Shown here piece after piece: positions 11,585-24,080 of a stretch of DNA of 64,000 nt. Positions within the stretch are counted from its first letter, which is position 1. Each line of letters begins with the position of its first letter. A model generated the notes under the pieces. It saw only the letters and a list, made by a program, of their open reading frames with translations. It did no database searches and was not told the origin of the DNA. The DNA is taken from the NCBI GenBank assembly GCA_944739405.2, contig OX123190.2:62143805-62207804 (forward strand), given 5' to 3'. Both the position numbers and the translations under genes were made by a program. The stretch is from Euclidia mi. Lineage: Eukaryota; Arthropoda; Insecta; Lepidoptera; Erebidae.

Positions 11585-11840
11585 TATTTTGTAATTTATT
11601 GACTATTAATTGTTCTATATATAGATAGATAGATATTAACTCATTATTGTACACCAGAAAAAACAAGAATACAGGGATCAAATAAAGAACTTAAGCCTAG
11701 TGGTACAATATATATATAGAATGGAACTCATTATTGTACACCAGAAAAAACAAGAATACTGGGATCAAATAAAGAACTTAAGTCTAGTGGTACAAGGGCG
11801 GTCTTATCGCAAAATGCGATTTCTTCCAGACAACCAAATA
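11585..11840 (-). repeat. LINE 3' UTR fragment with internal 71-bp duplication
   Basis: Contains TTATTGTACACCAGAAAAA and, at the far end, GGGCGGTCTTATCGCAAAA, the inverse of a LINE 3' end whose plus-strand form sits at about 12,655-12,780. The block 11,638-11,708 is repeated at 11,725-11,795 with two mismatches, at a period of 87 bases. Confidence 0.7.
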
Positions 11841-12466
11841 TATACGTACAAATTGATTATTTTTGAATAAGTATATACGATTATACGTAAAATTAAATAA
11901 ATATAGTACATACGTACACAGTTTATTTATTTTTAAATAAGTAAATATAATTACTCCGACTATTACCCGACGTATCTAGTTAGTAAAATTATAATTACTC
12001 GTGCATGCAAGAAGTCTAATTTTTGCCACCTAAGGTTATATCAACTATTTATAGACTTTTTAATAAAAAAATGACATTGCATTAAATTTTTTAGTTTAAT
12101 ATTATTCACAAAGGACTCTTAAGGGATGAACAATTCCAACAAAAATCAATCATTGTTAACATAGAACGTCTTTTAAATCGAACGTTTCCGCAAAACAACG
12201 CATGATGTTTACCACGGACCGTCGCTCTTCCGCCATAAAACGTCCTGCGTCGATATGTAACCCACTATCTCGTACAATAAAAGGACTAGAAATGTACACT
12301 ATAGAGCATTAAATTAGGCTGGGCTGTTATAATAACATACCAAAACATCTTAATTTTAAGTCTCTCGATATAAGAGTTATAAAGAGTTACACATGTCAAG
12401 AACTTCTACAGCCTCTACTGAAGATTGCAATCCATGCAGATCGGACTTTGTTCTGCGCATGAGTCG
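11841..12466. other. unassigned AT-rich sequence
   Basis: No recognised element except a short phrase near 12,190 (CAAAACAACGCATGATGT) resembling one at 9.08 kb. Confidence 0.4.

Positions 12467-12501
<35 letters not shown>
12467..12501. repeat. (TA)n microsatellite
   Basis: A nearly pure TA run of about 34 bases. Confidence 0.9.
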
Positions 12502-12502
<1 letters not shown>

Positions 12503-12510
12503 ATATCATA

Positions 12511-12780
12511 AGTTCCGTGTGGTTGACGGCATAGAATACAAGTGTCACCACCCCCTATCTTCCCGTGGGTGTCGTAAGAGTCGACTAAGGGATAACACGA
12601 TGCAAATACCATCTTTGCGTAGAGACGGAAAACTCGACATCAAACCCTATACGACTGCCTCGTTGCCTGGTAGAAATCGATGTTAGCGATAAGACCGCCC
12701 TTTGTACTGTATATAATAGGTATGTAATTCCTTAAAATGTTTTATATAAGTGTACAATAAAGAATAAAATAAATAAATAT
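12511..12780 (+). mobile_element. chimeric retroposon: shared module plus LINE tail
   Basis: The 5' part (12,511-12,655) is the module GTGTGGTTGACGGCATAGAA... GGGTGTCGTAAGAG... ACTGCCTCGTTG. It is nearly identical to 62,372-62,515. After the junction at ACTGCCTCGTTG it continues as a different LINE 3' end (CGATAAGACCGCCCTTTGTA and an AATAAATAAATA tail). The open frame running through it is not coding; it is a by-product of the repeat. Confidence 0.75.
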
Positions 12781-12894
12781 GATCTGACGAATGCGGCAAA
12801 CCAATTAACGATATCGCTTTTATTCTAGAGGATAATAAAATGTTCATATTTTATACATAATAATAAAATAGATTTGATAATCGATATTCACGAT

Positions 12895-13100
12895 ATCTAT
12901 ACCCACTAATATTATAAAGCAGAAGAGTTAGTTCGTTTGTTTGAACGGGCTTATCTCAGGCATTGCTGGTTGGATTAGAATAATATTATTATATTCTTTG
13001 AATAGTTAATTTATCTAGGAGGAGTATTATGGTACGTAACATCACGCTATAACAAACGGGTGCAGAGCGGTAGCCCGAAATAACGCAGGTATAACCAGAG
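12895..13100 (+). repeat. widespread arthropod interspersed repeat
   Basis: Contains CACTAATATTATAAAGCAGA, GTTCGTTTGTTTGAACGGGC, and TAACATCACGCTATAACAA, a repeat I recognise from many insect genomes. Its class is not clear to me. Confidence 0.65.
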
Positions 13101-13156
13101 CTCAGCTCGTATTACAATGGGTATTCACAATTTTTATTATCTGTATCGGTACCTAT

Positions 13157-13345
13157 AAAGTCAAAGTCAAAATCCTTTCTTCATTTAGATCACAAAGTGA
13201 CACTTATGAACGTCAAATTAAAACATTATTACTTTATGCTTCTACATTTACTACCACGTTCGCAAAGCAAGGGCGTAGAACCATGAGAAAGAACGGGCAA
13301 TAAATCTCACGGTCACTCTTTTTGGTTTACGTTTGTATCGTGGTC
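13157..13345 (-). repeat. LINE 3'-end copy
   Basis: Begins with the inverse of a (TGACTT)-type tail (AAAGTCAAAGTCAAAAT) and contains GTGACACTTATGAACGTCAA and ACCATGAGAAAGAACGGGC. It is the inverse of the copy at 37.87-38.04 kb and related to the 3' end of the 2.8-5.8 kb LINE. Confidence 0.8.
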
Positions 13346-14639
13346 ACCGATTCAAGTTAGATGTGAGAGATATAGTGAAGTTATTAATAGCTTATTTTTC
13401 AAAGGTATCTATCTTCCACAGAAGGAATATTTTTGTGTCACTTGTGTAGGTTTACAAATAAAACATTCAATCAACCAACACATAGGAACTTTAGAATCAA
13501 AACATTAATTTATGGATACAAAATGTTGTCTTCTGTAGTCTTAAATAAATCGAACCGCTTAGACCAATACGTCATCCGTGCAGCTCGAGGCAGGTTTTGC
13601 AGTTGGGACAAGTTTACAGCGATTGCTTTAATATTTGTACTAACGAAGAGTGATAGTAAAAATTAGACCAAGAAATATATTTGATCCTCTGTTCTCTTTT
13701 ATTTGACCCCTACAGCCACTACTCCCTGTCATGCACACGACTCCACATAATACAAAACAAAGTCGCTAGCCACACGGCAGTAAACATGTCATTTAAGTTA
13801 AATGCCCGCCGTTTTATAGTTGTTCACGAGACAACGGTCTTAAGTATGATTTAAAGGCTGTATTTACTAGCACTATAGAGCGTCATATTATGACGACGAC
13901 TAACTCTCATGTATCGTGATAAGCCTTGGCTTATCACTGTATGTACAATAACGTACATGCCCAAATCTACACTTAAACTCACTCAGAATACCTTCTAAGT
14001 GATAAATTAATTTTGGCAGTAATATTTCAAAGTACAACGTAATCATTTTATATCAAATGTATTGTAGAACTTCTAAATAGGTGCTTTCTAATTTACATAG
14101 CCCATTAATTACTTGCAAACGAATACCATGCACACATGACTTAATGTCAATGGCCAACGGAAAAATTACCCTATTAAAAAGGTTTAATGCCATTAGAGAT
14201 CTGAGTTTGGGCACGGAGCAGAAACGGTGAAGACGCATTACATGCATACTCTTTCTATGATTAATGACGTAGCCATGGTTTTTATGGCACCAAGGCGTGT
14301 CGGTGCACTGAGATTATTGCATAAATATAATTGGGTCCTCGTGTTTCGATGCAGATTGTATCCTGTACACTACTTTTCACGCAAATCCATTAATTTTACG
14401 AGCATCGTAGGTGGGCAAGTAAAATGTACAATATTTTGGAAAGCAATGGAAGAAGAATAGTTGCCACTTGTGAGAGTAGAGTTTCTAATAATATACGGAT
14501 ATATTGGATATGAAAACATTAAAGAATTGAATTCATAACTAAATAATAATCTTATATTGAAGTTCTAACATTACAGTGTGACATCAAAAATGAGAGAATA
14601 TGCTTACCTAATATTTAAAGTGCATCACAATTTTACTTC
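13346..14639. other. unassigned AT-rich sequence
   Basis: No supported gene or repeat. Short open frames here lack conserved motifs. Confidence 0.5.
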
Positions 14640-14925
14640 AAGAAGTAAAGTGGTATAAAAGATACTCTAGAGACAAAGATTGAGAAGTAAATGAAGAAAG
14701 AAGAAATACGTAAGAGGTGTATCAAGTAAAAATTAATGGAGATGCAGAGGTCGAAGGGGACGCCCAAGACGGACGTACCTGGAATAGGTAATGTATTGAA
14801 AAAGGGCATGCATGATGAGGTTAATAAATGTCGAGGAGGCGAAATAGGTGTTTTCCGTCTCTGCCTACGCTAATGGGAGATAGGCGTGAACATAGAGTAT
14901 ATACGCGTGAATTTATAGATAGAAG
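14640..14925 (+). pseudogene. ancient RTE-clade LINE 3' end
   Basis: In one frame the sequence reads MEMQRSKGTPKTDVPGIGNV LKKG and continues to a tail TCTCTGCCTACGCTAATGGG, then AGATAGGCGTGAACATAG. This parallels the C-terminal 'GRGRPxxTxxDQIGxVLxKG ... SAYPsGKrA stop' region of the RTE LINE at 32.9-33.4 kb, much decayed. It supports a long history of this LINE family at the locus. Confidence 0.5.
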
Positions 14926-16051
14926 TAACTTACTATATGCACAGTATCACAACTTTCATGGCATATGGAGACACTACGCCGTAAAAGCAGTTTTACGTAA
15001 GCTATACATAACATTTATTAGTGTAATGATCATCGGTAATGATGGATAGATAAAGTACGTTTTGTGTGACGTTCACGTCTCATAAAATCGTATACGCAAA
15101 GTGCGCATCGGCTTTACACGTGTATTTATAGGTTGGTCCACCATAGTAGCCCATGATAGACATGGACGGCTCGAAGCCTTATAAAAATCAACCATTCTGT
15201 AGAAAAGGACAACGCGAAAAATTGGGCATTCAAGGTATGGCTATTGTAGAAAGAGAGAACTTCCCATACTTATAATGGTATCTCTTTCGCGATTTTCCGT
15301 CTTGATTATTTGACAGCTTTCAAGCTCAATGGCACATTCCATCATTTCTCTGTCTCTATTTAACGCAGAGCTTATTACATTTATGTCTACATAAGAATTA
15401 TTTAACTGGAAAGTTGTGAGCGGTAGACATTTTATTGCTTAAAGCATTTATCGGAAGGTTCCGTATAAAACATGCCTCGAGCAATCATGAAATTATCTTG
15501 TTATATGTATATTAATAAAAAATATAGAAAGTAGTCTGACATTTTATGCAATTGACATTTTTATAATGAATAGAGTTACTACACGCTGGAAATCAGAATA
15601 GCATTTCTTGGAATTAATATTACCTACATAATTTTATTTCTTACTAGTTTTGTAGGCAGCTTCGCCTACGTAATTATTTGATAAATAATATTAGTTGTAT
15701 TTTTCCTTAGTCAGTTCGCATAACTCTAGCAATCTGTCGGTACGAATATCCTCATATTAAAATTTGGCCACAACTTCTAGATTTGTATTTAAACAGTACG
15801 TGTATATACTGTAAAATTCGTTATTTTTGTATTCGGTGTGGTGCCAACCAATGTGGACAGTTTAATATCTTTGCAAGCTTTTCAACGCTTTAAAGTTTTG
15901 TCCTAAATTGTCCTCCTCGGCTAGCACTGACTCTTAAAATAATAAGCTATAAACAGTATATAGTACTTACCTACGTATATTTTTTAACTACAAAATAATT
16001 TCTTTGATTGTTTCTTGACGTTTTTCTTTTTATTTTTGTTTAAATATATAT
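14926..16051. other. unassigned AT-rich sequence
   Basis: Only a small palindrome, GTAGGCAGCTTCGCCTAC near 15,653, was noted. Confidence 0.5.
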
Positions 16052-16225
16052 AACTAGCTGACCCGGCAAACGTTGTTTTGCAATTTTTTTTTTTTTTTTT
16101 AATAGATGTTGGCTGATTCTCATAGATACCGGATAAGCACAAAAAATTTCATCAAAATCGGTCAAGCCGTTTCGGAGGAGTATGGGAACGAAAACTGTGA
16201 CACGAGAATTTTATATATTAGATAA
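16052..16225 (+). repeat. arthropod repeat 'AACTAGCTGACCCGGC'
   Basis: Opens AACTAGCTGACCCGGCAAAC and ends GTGACACGAGAATTTTATAT with TTTCATCAAAATCGGTCAAG between. This is a familiar insect repeat of uncertain class. The centre is shortened by a poly-T run. Confidence 0.7.
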
Positions 16226-16755
16226 TAATAATAAATATCATCTTTATTGTACAAATGCCAAAGAAACTACAATAATGAATCTATGTATGTACATTGTAAA
16301 GATTTAAAGTCGACTATGGTTTAAAAAAAAACTTTTAAAGAAGTTACCTACACAATACAAGTCTTTATTTATGAAAGCTTCATGAAAATGAAATGACTCG
16401 GCCAGTCTTTAATAAAATCCAACACATGTCGCTAAACTTGACGAGTCGACGCCTTTATATTGAAAGTTTTAAGTTACGATGTGTTTTGATTTGAGTAAAG
16501 GATTGCTCAGAGACTTTATTACTTTAATTCTATGAGCAAACATGTCTGGTTACATTGATTTACGAAGAATAGCAGATGAAATATACACAATACAATATAT
16601 AATAACTTTCAATACATTTAGGTCCATAGAAACATTTTGTGACATAATGTTACACAAACCTATTTCTTTTAGGACATTGAAAGATGTTTGACTTAAGTCG
16701 TCCTTTCATTGCGTAAGACTTATACTAAATTAATCAAATGTTGATATAACACATT
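16226..16755. other. unassigned sequence
   Basis: The start (TCATCTTTATTGTACAAATG) may be a scrap of the same LINE tail seen at 11.6 kb. The rest is unassigned. Confidence 0.4.
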
Positions 16756-16768
16756 ATTATATTCTCTG

Positions 16769-17022
16769 ACTGCCTCCGTGGTCCAGTGGATAGCGTATGC
16801 GACGCTGTTCGAAGGTCCCGGGTTCGATTCCCGGTCTTGGGCAAAAGTGTTACTGGGTTTTTCCGAATACTCAGTAGCAGCCCGGAGTGTGGTGATGTGC
16901 CCGGCAACGGCAATAGGCTCACCCCCCGTTACGTGGGACCTAAAAATTCATGGCGAAATGTGGGTGTAATATTTACACCTCTGCCTACCCCTTCGGGGAT
17001 ACAGGCGTGACACCATAAATAA
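16769..17022 (+). mobile_element. tRNA-headed SINE, full length, with 13-bp TSD
   Basis: The head has an A-box-like GTGGTCCAGTGG and a perfect B box GGTTCGATTCC, followed by a body (CGGCAATAGGCTC onward, from about 16,908) and the tail TCTGCCTACCCCTTCGGGGA. A perfect duplication ATTATATTCTCTG flanks it (16,756-16,768 and 17,023-17,035). Transcription would be by pol III from the internal promoter. The tail matches the 3' end of the RTE LINE at 32.86-32.90 kb, implying mobilisation by that LINE. It is the best-preserved tRNA-headed copy in the window. Confidence 0.9.
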
Positions 17023-17035
17023 ATTATATTCTCTG

Positions 17036-17887
17036 TTAACGATCACTTGGCAATGTGTTGTTCGCAATAAGTCTAAGTAATTTCCAAAGTTAAGTCCGTT
17101 TTGAAAACGAATACTTTCAAAATAAAGTAACCCATGCCAAAACGTCGACTCAAATATAAGGTATTCTACCTTTTATTTTAAAATAATTACGCGACAACGA
17201 CCCTTTACCTAAGTATTACCACGTTTCTTGGTTTACAGATAAAGGGCAAGAATCACAATTGTCAAACCTGCACCTCGAAGAGCACGTAATTATAAAGATC
17301 CATGGCAGGCGTTACGGGTAGACAGCATCCATATCCTGACACTGTCTAAGCGAAATTATTATACTAATATGGCTGTCCCTTTGAACTGTGGAGGTCAGAC
17401 GAGGGTCTCTCTGCGGTGTGCTAAACCTATATTAACCCATTGAAATATGACAAATATCATCGTCTCTGTTGACACTAGAAAGCCAATCCCAAGGTCTAAG
17501 AAAAGTCCTGGCTGCACCACGAGAGGTTTTAAAATGATGATGAATATTTTTTTTTCTTTCTCTACCTTTTCAACGATTATAATATAAGCAGATACATATA
17601 ATAGTTCTATCAAACATTTAATGTCATTCGTACAAATCTTCTAAACAAATAGGAATTGAATGAATCCTTACATGTAATTATTCGCTTAGATCGAAGGTAA
17701 TCCAATAAAGTAAAGATAAGTTCGGTCAAGGTGACTCTCCAAATAGCCACATTTGCCGAAATCAAATTTATCACAGCTGTGAAACGAACCGAATGGTGTC
17801 AAGACCTAATCCCCGCGACCAACTTTTGGGTCGGCGCTCCAACGCACCGACATCGTCCCAAATTGTTTGATACTGTTTATACACGTT
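17036..17887. other. unassigned AT-rich sequence
   Basis: No supported feature. Confidence 0.5.
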
Positions 17888-18115
17888 TGACTGCACGGTT
17901 GGCGTAGTGGTTTAAGCGGCCGCCTCGCCACTTAAAACTGCGTAGAGTGTTGTGGGTGCGAGTCCCATACGAGACAACACTTTGTGTGATCCATAAATTG
18001 TTGTCTCGAGTCTGGGTGTGCATTGTGTCCGTTGCTTGTATGTTTGTAAAGTCCCCCGCGACACAGGATTTATTCCAAGTGCAGCAGTTGTCTTTAAAAA
18101 GAAAATATAATCTTT
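17888..18115 (+). mobile_element. tRNA-derived SINE, family C
   Basis: Contains GGTTGGCGTAGTGGTTTAAG (A-box region), a B-box-like GTGCGAGTCCC, then ACAACACTTTGTGTGATCC and GTCCCCCGCGACACAGGATT. Decayed relatives lie at about 51.65 and 43.26 kb. The tail TTTAAAAAGAAAAT is A-rich and unlike that of the RTE-tailed SINEs, so a different LINE partner is likely. Confidence 0.7.
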
Positions 18116-19495
18116 AAAATCCGAATTTTACGAACCCGAGTTCGTACGTTTAGTTTTAGTTTCGTCTGACGGATATAAACGAAAGGAGCAGAATATTTTC
18201 TACATTTCCTATCCTTTTAAGGTGGATATTTTAAGGTTTTTCCTTGAGGAGTTATGTAGGCACATCTTAAGGTAGGTAATTTATTTAAAGTGACGACTAG
18301 TTTAACTTTAATTAAGAGCAGAAAGCTTGGTAAGGTGATTATTTTAAACGTATAACGCTTAAAATACCTAAAATCAAGTTTTTTTGTATTATTGAATAGA
18401 TAAAATTTCCTGTCCGGTGTTATCAGTACAGGCACAAGTAATTTCAACGAAATGACGAGTAGTAGTAGTGAGCTTTTGCAACGGCTAAGGATATGCTTCT
18501 CCTTCAAAATATGGTAATAGTCAAATACGTAATCTTATAGTAGACAGATATTTGCGCCGTTTGAGAGCCTCCGCTGAAAAAATAGCGGATAAGATGTCAC
18601 AAGGGTATGTATATTGTATAAAGATATAAACTTGAATTCATAATAAAAGCAAAGGTAACAATGGTACTCTTACCCCTGCACCATAATAAAACTCCAAAAA
18701 TTCTCAATAATATTGAAGCCCATTTTAAAACGTGCTGCCTTGAAATGCAAAGCAACAATAATTTCATCAGTATTATATGCCCCGGAGCATTACCAGGAAA
18801 TAATTGGTGATATTTTCATAAAGAGTCTACCAAATATGTATATTCACAAAAGATAATGAGGTAAATTAAACGTGACCTGTCATTAGAAACTACCCGCCGA
18901 AAGTAGTAATGAATAAAAGTAAGCACGAATTAAATAAATTGCCACCGACCTCCGTAAAAGTTTTTACTTGAGTATCATTTCTAAAAGGCGAAAGGAAGAA
19001 ATCTGATCGTTAGGCAAACAGCGGAGCGAATTGTCCTTTTACAAAATTATAATTGATCGCAATAAAATGTACAGAAGTACAATAAAAACATTTTATTCTG
19101 CCATATTGCATCTTATAAGTGCAACAGACTGCGTAGTTGGGATTAGATGAATCATTTTACTTGCACGATCAGTATACTACTAAGTGACTATTTATTAAGA
19201 TAATTTTCACAGTCTTAGCTGTGTAAAATAGTTTGGCTTTTATAATGGATACAAATCACATACTTAATTTATACTATAATTTTTCAGTTTCGTTCATACT
19301 ATAATGAGGCTGTTCATTAATTCGTTTATTCTTGACCTTACTGTCATACATGATGGAAGGATTTTTACTACGCCATCCCTAAGGTGGTAACATAAAGCTT
19401 GAAGTTTGGGGCAGGCGAAACGGAGGCTACTGCTGGATTTCTATAAAAAATCAGACAAAGTGAAAGATCATAGCTAGGCCCCTTAATAAATGAAT
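18116..19495. other. unassigned AT-rich sequence
   Basis: No supported gene or repeat. Confidence 0.5.
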
Positions 19496-19625
19496 TTCAT
19501 TTCTACATTTTCAGCCAACGAAAAAATTAATATAATTCGTAACAAAACAATATAATTCGTTTCTGTGTTATTACACAGAAACGAATTATATTAATTTTTT
19601 CGTTGGCTGAAAATGTAGAAATGAA
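19496..19625. repeat. near-perfect long hairpin (53-bp arms)
   Basis: Left arm 19,496-19,540 plus 19,561-19,568 is the exact inverse of right arm 19,573-19,625, with a 4-base loop (TATT). The only disruption is a 20-base insert at 19,541-19,560, AACAAAACAATATAATTCGT, whose end repeats the preceding AATATAATTCGT. No flanking duplication was found. A transcript would fold into a long double-stranded RNA. Confidence 0.9.
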
Positions 19626-22134
19626 TCTGGTTTATCTACTATTGGATTTGTGGCTCAAGGTGGGTTATTTAACAAAGATGTGCTAGACAGCTATGCGATG
19701 TGAAAATATAGTAGCACAATAGTTTTTTTACACTACATGCAAGTGATGCTATAGGTAGAAAACATATCTTGCTCACACACCCCTCAGCTATGCTAATAAC
19801 GTGACTTCACTTGCCATTGTAGAAGAACGACGAAGTTAAGCAACATTTGCACAGATGAACCACATGAATGGTGCCCCTTTTACAGTGTGCCACAGAGTTT
19901 CGAACGGCATGTGAGATTGAGTGAGTCGGTCCTGGATTACAATCGTTACGCATGACCTAACGTTTCAGGAGTGAGAGGGTCAGTCCAAAAACTCCGACAT
20001 CAGAGTTGTCCACACGAAGTGCAATAACCTCGCAGCTATTATTTATTTCCAATGTAAACGCTACCTTAATAAGTATACTGTACTGGCCTGTACAACAAAT
20101 GACAATGCTATACCTATTACCTACTACCGTGCGTTCATTAGTGAGCACTATACTTAGTTTAAAGTGTAACTATGCGGGTTAGTTGTGTTAGTGGCCAGTG
20201 ACCTGCCAACTAATCATTACTGTACAGTCATGTTGACACTTGTTTAAGCCTGAGAGCTGTGATATTTTTCGTTGTCTATAAAAAATTACTGACCCGGAAC
20301 AGGCATACATAATATGAGTTATTTTGTTCATATGGTTTTGTTGTTGATTGTTGCCAGTTGATCAATGTTACTAGATTATATCCTGATCATAATTATCACT
20401 TTTCATTCCATAGTGTTTTAATGAGTTGTCTAATCCGATAAATTAGAAATATCGTCGATCTTCTCAAATTATTTGTTTGTTTTTGACTAAAGATTACTAA
20501 CAATGCCAATAAAAAAATCTGTGGAATGAAAATTATTTCTTAGGATTTCTTTTTTTTTTGTTAGCAAAGATATTCTTACATTAATACAAAACATAGCCGG
20601 AAGTGTTCACCCGCAAATATAAAAAAGCTGCTGCCGAACCTTAAGACATACACTCATAAAATAATGTTGTATAAAAGCATATCAATCAAAATGAAATATT
20701 CAGAAGCTTTTGATCACATATTATTATGTCCCTAAAAATTAGACTACAAACGAAAAAAAGCATCGTATAATTCACGATAAGGTAGTAAATATGTCATAAC
20801 AATTTTCTCAAATGAAATTGACAAGTAATTGGTTCATAATAATCTTATCTACTCTAATGGAATTCGTTTTTAACAACCTATAATCGTAGTACCTACTTAG
20901 TATGATTTAAGTAGTTAAAATGGCTTTGGATATCAATCTGAAATGACAGATAATTTAATGACATTAGATTAATTTAAAATCATAATTATATACTTACTTC
21001 AGAATACATAGATATACGTAATTCGGGAATTCAATTGATATAACTAGGCTCCGTGATTTTAATTGAATAGCGCAATAATGTACACGTTTTAGTTTGCTTA
21101 AGCTTCTTCCACGGTAGAACTCAAAGTACCTACTATTTATTGTATTATCAAGATACTGTATCTTCATAAAAAATAAATTTCCAAGTTTGGGTGCGTCTGC
21201 GATAATACAATATTTTACTAGAAGTATTATATACCGATGGTGTGAGTGATATCTCTTTACCTTTAAACACTATCTGCCACTTACTGACGATTTACTTCAC
21301 CACCAGCTACATTACATTCCAAAAGACTATTGCATGATTAGTTTAATAATAATTAATCGTCACCATCATCATCTCACTATTCCGTTTGCATCCAAGACTT
21401 ACACGCCTTAGAGCCCAAGGTCCGCTTACCAGTCGAACCACATGTGACAGAACATCAACTTTTCCACAGAGCGTCTGACCGCTGCAACCCAAAGGGATAG
21501 CGATATTCCTTTAATAATTATTAATAACCACAAATAATAAACGACCTAACACATTTAAATTATCTACAATATCAAATCAATTCACGTCCATAAATCACAC
21601 AAACTGTCAAAACGGCGGATTGATATTCTAGACTCATAATTTAATCAGCCTTATTACTAACGTCGGCTAAAGATAGAAATCTAGCCCAATTTATGACTTG
21701 AAATGTCTGTGACTGAAATTTTATGAAATGAATACAGCTTCGGTGGTCCAAATTTACGTTAACTTTGTACTCCTGACTGACTACGGAATTCAATATTGGA
21801 TCTATAGATAGATTTGTAGATTTTAGATTCGTTTTTGACATAAGCTCAATACAAAATATGTCAAACACGAATCTCGAATCTCAAAATCCATGTATGGATC
21901 GAATATTGAAAATGGCCGTTAGTCAGTCAGAGATTATGGTAAAATAATTCTGAGATTTTCTTTGACTATCTTTATGTTGTATAAAATGCTACGTATCTTA
22001 GAGGTGGCAATAGGTAAAATACATTTCAATGTAACCCTGCAATGTGCTTGTGGTAGTTAAAAATACCTATTATTTTAGTACAATTATTTACTATCGGTAA
22101 GATATTTTGAAGAAGCAATTTATATATAATTAAG
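19626..22134. other. unassigned AT-rich sequence
   Basis: No supported gene. A CATCATCATC tract with downstream CGCTTACCAGTCGAACCACA near 21,364-21,450 may be an old LINE 3' end, but is too decayed to call. Confidence 0.45.
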
Positions 22135-22985
22135 TATATCGCCGTCCCCAACGAATAACATCGTAATCAAAAAAAGTAAAATTTACAGGAAAAATAAAAA
22201 ACCGTTTTTTGATTATAACTTCTTATCAGTTTTACATAACAAACTCGTTGACATACCAATAGATAGGTATTTTTCTGTTGTGTAAAGGGGTATAACTAAA
22301 AAAAAATTAGTTTTATACCCATAAAAATATAATCAAAAAATCATATTACCAAAATGTAAACACAATTTTCAAACCGTAATGGAACAATACGATTTTACAT
22401 ACATACACATACATAGACTCACGCCTGTTTCCCCGAAGGGGTAGGCAGAGGCATATTAAACGCCCACTTTTCGCCAGTAATACGATTTTATTCGAATAAA
22501 TTATTGACAGTGACGTATACAGCAATAGTTAATTGCGATCGTCGTGACTAAAGTAGCGAGGTTGATTGTAATGATAACTTATTATTACCATATATATCAT
22601 AACTCAAAATAATATATTGTGGTAACAGTAAATTAGTTAACATTAATATTTCATGGCAAAAGTAATGGTAATATACTTTACCGAAATAAGTCATATTTAT
22701 TGTACCCGAATAAAATTGTAATTACAGTTTACTGGAAAAAGGATAACTTCAAGGGCTCAGTATTGATTCATTATGATAATATTCGTCACAAAAAAAATAG
22801 GTTTTATTTATAGACGTATAGTACGGGTAAATTCATTACAAAATGTCTAACTCGAAAAGTAATCGTACGAATTACCTGAAAAAAATTCACAAGGTGTAAT
22901 CGCACCTCTAGAACAATAATTCCCCATAAAAGCACTTCTATCGCAATAGTTGATTACGATATTATTCGCTGGGGACGGCGATATA
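22135..22985. mobile_element. non-autonomous DNA transposon with 36-bp TIRs
   Basis: The first 36 bases (22,135-22,170, starting TATATCGCCGTCCCCAACGA) are the inverse of 22,950-22,985 with only two mismatches. The 851-bp interior is AT-rich, lacks a transposase, and contains a SINE fragment at 22,398-22,478. If the outermost TA is the target duplication, it would fit the Tc1/mariner group, but the AT-rich ends make the exact border uncertain. I do not recognise the family. Confidence 0.8.
22398..22478 (-). mobile_element. 5'-truncated RTE-tailed SINE with 12-bp TSD
   Basis: An 81-bp insertion: inverse of CTGCCTACCCCTTCGGGGAA with a (TATG)n tail, flanked by a perfect AATACGATTTTA duplication (22,386-22,397 and 22,479-22,490). 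It sits inside the 36-bp-TIR element and is therefore younger than it. Confidence 0.9.
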
Positions 22986-24080
22986 TACCTCAATTTATGA
23001 AAATACAGATTACTTTCTTGGTAACTTCCGTTTATGTTCAAGGCACAGCGAAGATGAATTATTTTCGAAACATAATTTAGTATGCTTCACCTACAAAATC
23101 GAAATAAAGTGTCTTTTACTGTCGGACACGCGAGAAAGATATCGAACGATGATGACTGAGAAAACCAAGCAGATTTATTTTATTCCCAGTCACTATTTTA
23201 CATTCTCAAACATACTATCCCTAATCCCATACCCGAATTAATCCGTAGGGGCGAGTAATCTTAAATCTTGTAACCTGTGATTCCGAAATTAAAAGATTAA
23301 AGTCTTCAGCGAACTTGTATGTGTTTCGAAATGATGGCGTCACGTTTCGTATGCTTTGGATTTAATTTAAACTCGACATTAACAGGTTAGTCAAAGTTTG
23401 AATTGAGATGCACGTAGCAAATGGATTTTGAAACGAAATCCTCTTACGAGACGTAAATCTATTGGATATTTTGTGCAAGTAGGTACATACCTATTACATC
23501 ATTAATATACATATTAATAAAATAAGGAACACTGAAAACTTGTCAAAAGCATAAAGCTGTTAGTGCCTAATATCAGTCAAATATCTCACAAATTTCTTAT
23601 AAAAAATTGTTTTAAACTTACTAAAATTCGCTTTGCTTTGTATTTCTCATTAAATCATACAATTTAAAATCACGACATATTTTCAAAACTATTTAGAATT
23701 CCAAAAACATTATAATGACACTAACTAGTCAAAATAGTAGGTCAGTTGAACTAACCAGTCGAAGCAGTTAAATACTTATACGGCTCCTTGGATCAATATA
23801 TTAAGTACGTATGATTTAATAAGATAGGTATAATTATTGTACTATTTATTCAAAATAAGGAATATGGTATATGTAAATTTATTTATTAAACGCATAAATA
23901 AAGCTGAACCTCAGATAATTTGTACCATACTACATAAATGTTTTTTGATCAACAGATATGCAAATGCAGTTATAAATATGCTGAAAATATGTAACATTAA
24001 AAGTCATTGCAATAAATGACGGGATTCGTTTTGCGACTTTAAAATCTAGTTATTGTAAATTTAATAAAGTAGTTTTATAT
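22986..24080. other. unassigned AT-rich sequence
   Basis: No supported gene or repeat. Confidence 0.5.

Noticed and set aside
12393..12686. 97-codon plus-strand open frame
   Set aside because: It runs through a (TA)n tract and a chimeric retroposon; the same sequence recurs at 62.4 kb as part of a different fusion.
16778..16850. tRNA gene (A and B boxes, GGTTCGATTCC)
   Set aside because: The pol III boxes belong to a SINE: the homology continues through a non-tRNA body and LINE-type tail with a 13-bp target duplication, and no full cloverleaf is formed.
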